In this document: positions 15,435-16,098 of the stretch, one piece after another
How the letters are laid out: every line of letters starts with the position of its first letter
How positions within the stretch are numbered: the stretch's first letter is position 1
Source of the DNA: Akkermansiaceae bacterium
GTDB lineage: Bacteria > Verrucomicrobiota > Verrucomicrobiia > Verrucomicrobiales > Akkermansiaceae
Direction: 5' to 3'
Length of the DNA stretch: 16,098 nucleotides
NCBI GenBank assembly: GCA_025457805.1
Contig: JALOTR010000005.1
Location: 1-16,098 of the forward strand
Program-made: the position numbers and the translations under genes
The notes under the pieces: generated by a model
What the model was told of the DNA's origin: nothing
The model's database searches: none
What the model saw: the letters and a program-made list of their open reading frames with translations, nothing else

Positions 15435-15448
15435 TGCTCTTATGAACA
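15435..15448 (+). promoter_or_regulatory. Candidate LexA (SOS) box over the dinD start
   Basis: TGCTC-TTAT-GAACA fits the palindrome TGTTC-N4-GAACA at 9 of 10 specified positions. As I recall it, that is the reported LexA-binding consensus for Verrucomicrobia. It spans the dinD start codon (15442). LexA repression of dinD is known in Escherichia coli, so the placement makes biological sense. A single site with one mismatch could still be chance. Confidence 0.5.
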
Positions 15449-16098
15449 TCGAACAGATTCATCGCATGCAGAGCGACTTTGATTCGCTGGCTCAAACCCT
15501 GCCGAATGACGACAGGATCGAATTTTGGTTCGCCCGCGATCTTCAGGAACCTCTCGGCTATGCCCGTTGGGAAAACTTCATGACTGCCATTCAGCGGGCC
15601 ATTGAGTCTTGTGAGACAACGGGTTACAAATCTGAACATCATTTTCGTGGCGTCACGAAATTGATCACCCACGGCAAGGGCGGGCAACGCGAAATCGAGG
15701 ACTTCATGCTGACCCGCTATGCCTGCTACCTGATCGCCCAGAACGGAGACCCCAGGAAGGAGGCGATCGCCTTCGCCCAAAGCTACTTTGCCCTCCAAAC
15801 GCGAAAACAAGAACTCATTGAGGAACGCATCCGCCTCCTTGGCAGGTTGGAGGCCCGGGACAAACTCCGGGCCTCCGAAAAAGCCCTCTCGGACAACATC
15901 TTCGAGCGTGGGGTGGACGAAGATGGATTCGCTCGAATCCGATCCAAAGGAGATGCCGCCTTGTTCGGCGGCCACACAACCCAGATGATGAAGGCGAAAT
16001 TCGGCATCGTTCAATCGCGCCCTTTGGCCGACTTCCTCCCAACCCTGACTATTGCGGCCAAAAACCTCGCCACCGAAATGACCAACCACAACGTGCGG
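15442..16098 (+). CDS. dinD: DNA damage-inducible protein D (DinD), 3' end missing
   Basis: The open frame runs 219 codons without a stop to the right edge. DinD is an SOS-regulated protein; the Escherichia coli protein has been reported to act on RecA filaments. Matching features are an N-terminal BRO-N-like segment (EFWFARDLQEPLGYARWENF, residues 27-46), then REIEDFMLTRYACYLIAQNG (near 82-101), AFAQSYFALQTRKQELIEER (near 109-128), and IFERGVDEDGFARIRSKGD with ALFGGHTTQMMK (near 153-184), then RPLADFLPTLTIAAKN. All follow the family's order. Full-length members have roughly 270-290 residues, so about 60 are missing. ATG 15442 is preferred; ATG 15466 is possible and would place the LexA-like box fully upstream. 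Base composition is lower in GC than the glycosidase pair to the left. Confidence 0.9.
   Translation, partial: MNIEQIHRMQSDFDSLAQTLPNDDRIEFWFARDLQEPLGYARWENFMTAIQRAIESCETTGYKSEHHFRGVTKLITHGKGGQREIEDFMLTRYACYLIAQNGDPRKEAIAFAQSYFALQTRKQELIEERIRLLGRLEARDKLRASEKALSDNIFERGVDEDGFARIRSKGDAALFGGHTTQMMKAKFGIVQSRPLADFLPTLTIAAKNLATEMTNHNVR

Larger units (their letters stand above)
14916..15441. other. Gene-poor gap holding a short inverted-repeat element and a gene remnant
   Basis: This 526-base gap separates the GC-rich glycosidase pair from dinD. From left to right it holds a weak hairpin (14935-14951), a terminal-inverted-repeat element (14984-15115), the apparent 3' end of a minus-strand gene (15193-15381) and the dinD upstream region. 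Short open frames across it look like chance. No tRNA or ncRNA was recognised. Confidence 0.6.

Noticed and set aside
15444..15454. Direct repeat GAAC-ATC-GAAC as an alphaproteobacterial-type LexA site
   Set aside because: That motif needs GTTC-N7-GTTC spacing; here the spacing is 3 and the repeat is inside coding sequence. The palindrome at 15435-15448 fits better.
15394..16089. Minus-strand open frame of 231 codons at the right edge
   Set aside because: It lies opposite dinD, whose plus-strand frame matches the DinD family over its whole visible length.

Overview
The window looks like a chromosomal segment of a member of the Verrucomicrobiota. Four things support this: a Verru_Chthon cassette protein A homologue, two secreted proteins with autotransporter-associated beta-strand (PATR) repeats of which one ends in a PEP-CTERM sorting signal, a GH106-type glycosidase, and start codons that generally lack a Shine-Dalgarno sequence. 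The species cannot be named from the sequence alone.

Layout. (1) At 1-214, minus strand, lies the 5' end of a secreted GH2 beta-galactosidase that runs off the left edge. (2) At 511-4686, plus strand, lie a large pseudopilin-like Verru_Chthon protein A and a small secreted protein of unknown function. (3) At 4847-8893 lie two neighbouring PATR-repeat surface proteins that are paralogous over most of their length but end differently: PEP-CTERM in the first, an Ig-like region plus a calcium-loop-like motif in the second. (4) At 9082-14915 lies a visibly more GC-rich pair encoding two large secreted proteins: a GH106-like alpha-L-rhamnosidase and a multidomain, probably alpha/alpha-toroid protein of unassigned family. 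(5) At 14916-15441 lies a gene-poor gap with a short terminal-inverted-repeat element and what looks like the 3' remnant of a minus-strand gene. (6) At 15442-16098, plus strand, lies a dinD gene cut by the right edge, with a LexA-box-like palindrome across its start.

How the parts relate. The glycosidases (GH2, GH106 and the toroid protein) suggest use of rhamnose- and galactose-containing polysaccharide outside the cytoplasm. The Verru_Chthon and PATR proteins are envelope or surface proteins. A palindromic element, ATGGGCA-GAAT-TGCCCAT plus a conserved downstream block, lies in the same orientation 111-160 bases ahead of the Verru_Chthon gene and both PATR genes, and ahead of no other gene here. 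It is the best candidate in the window for an undescribed regulatory signal. No tRNA, rRNA, CRISPR array or transposase gene was seen.
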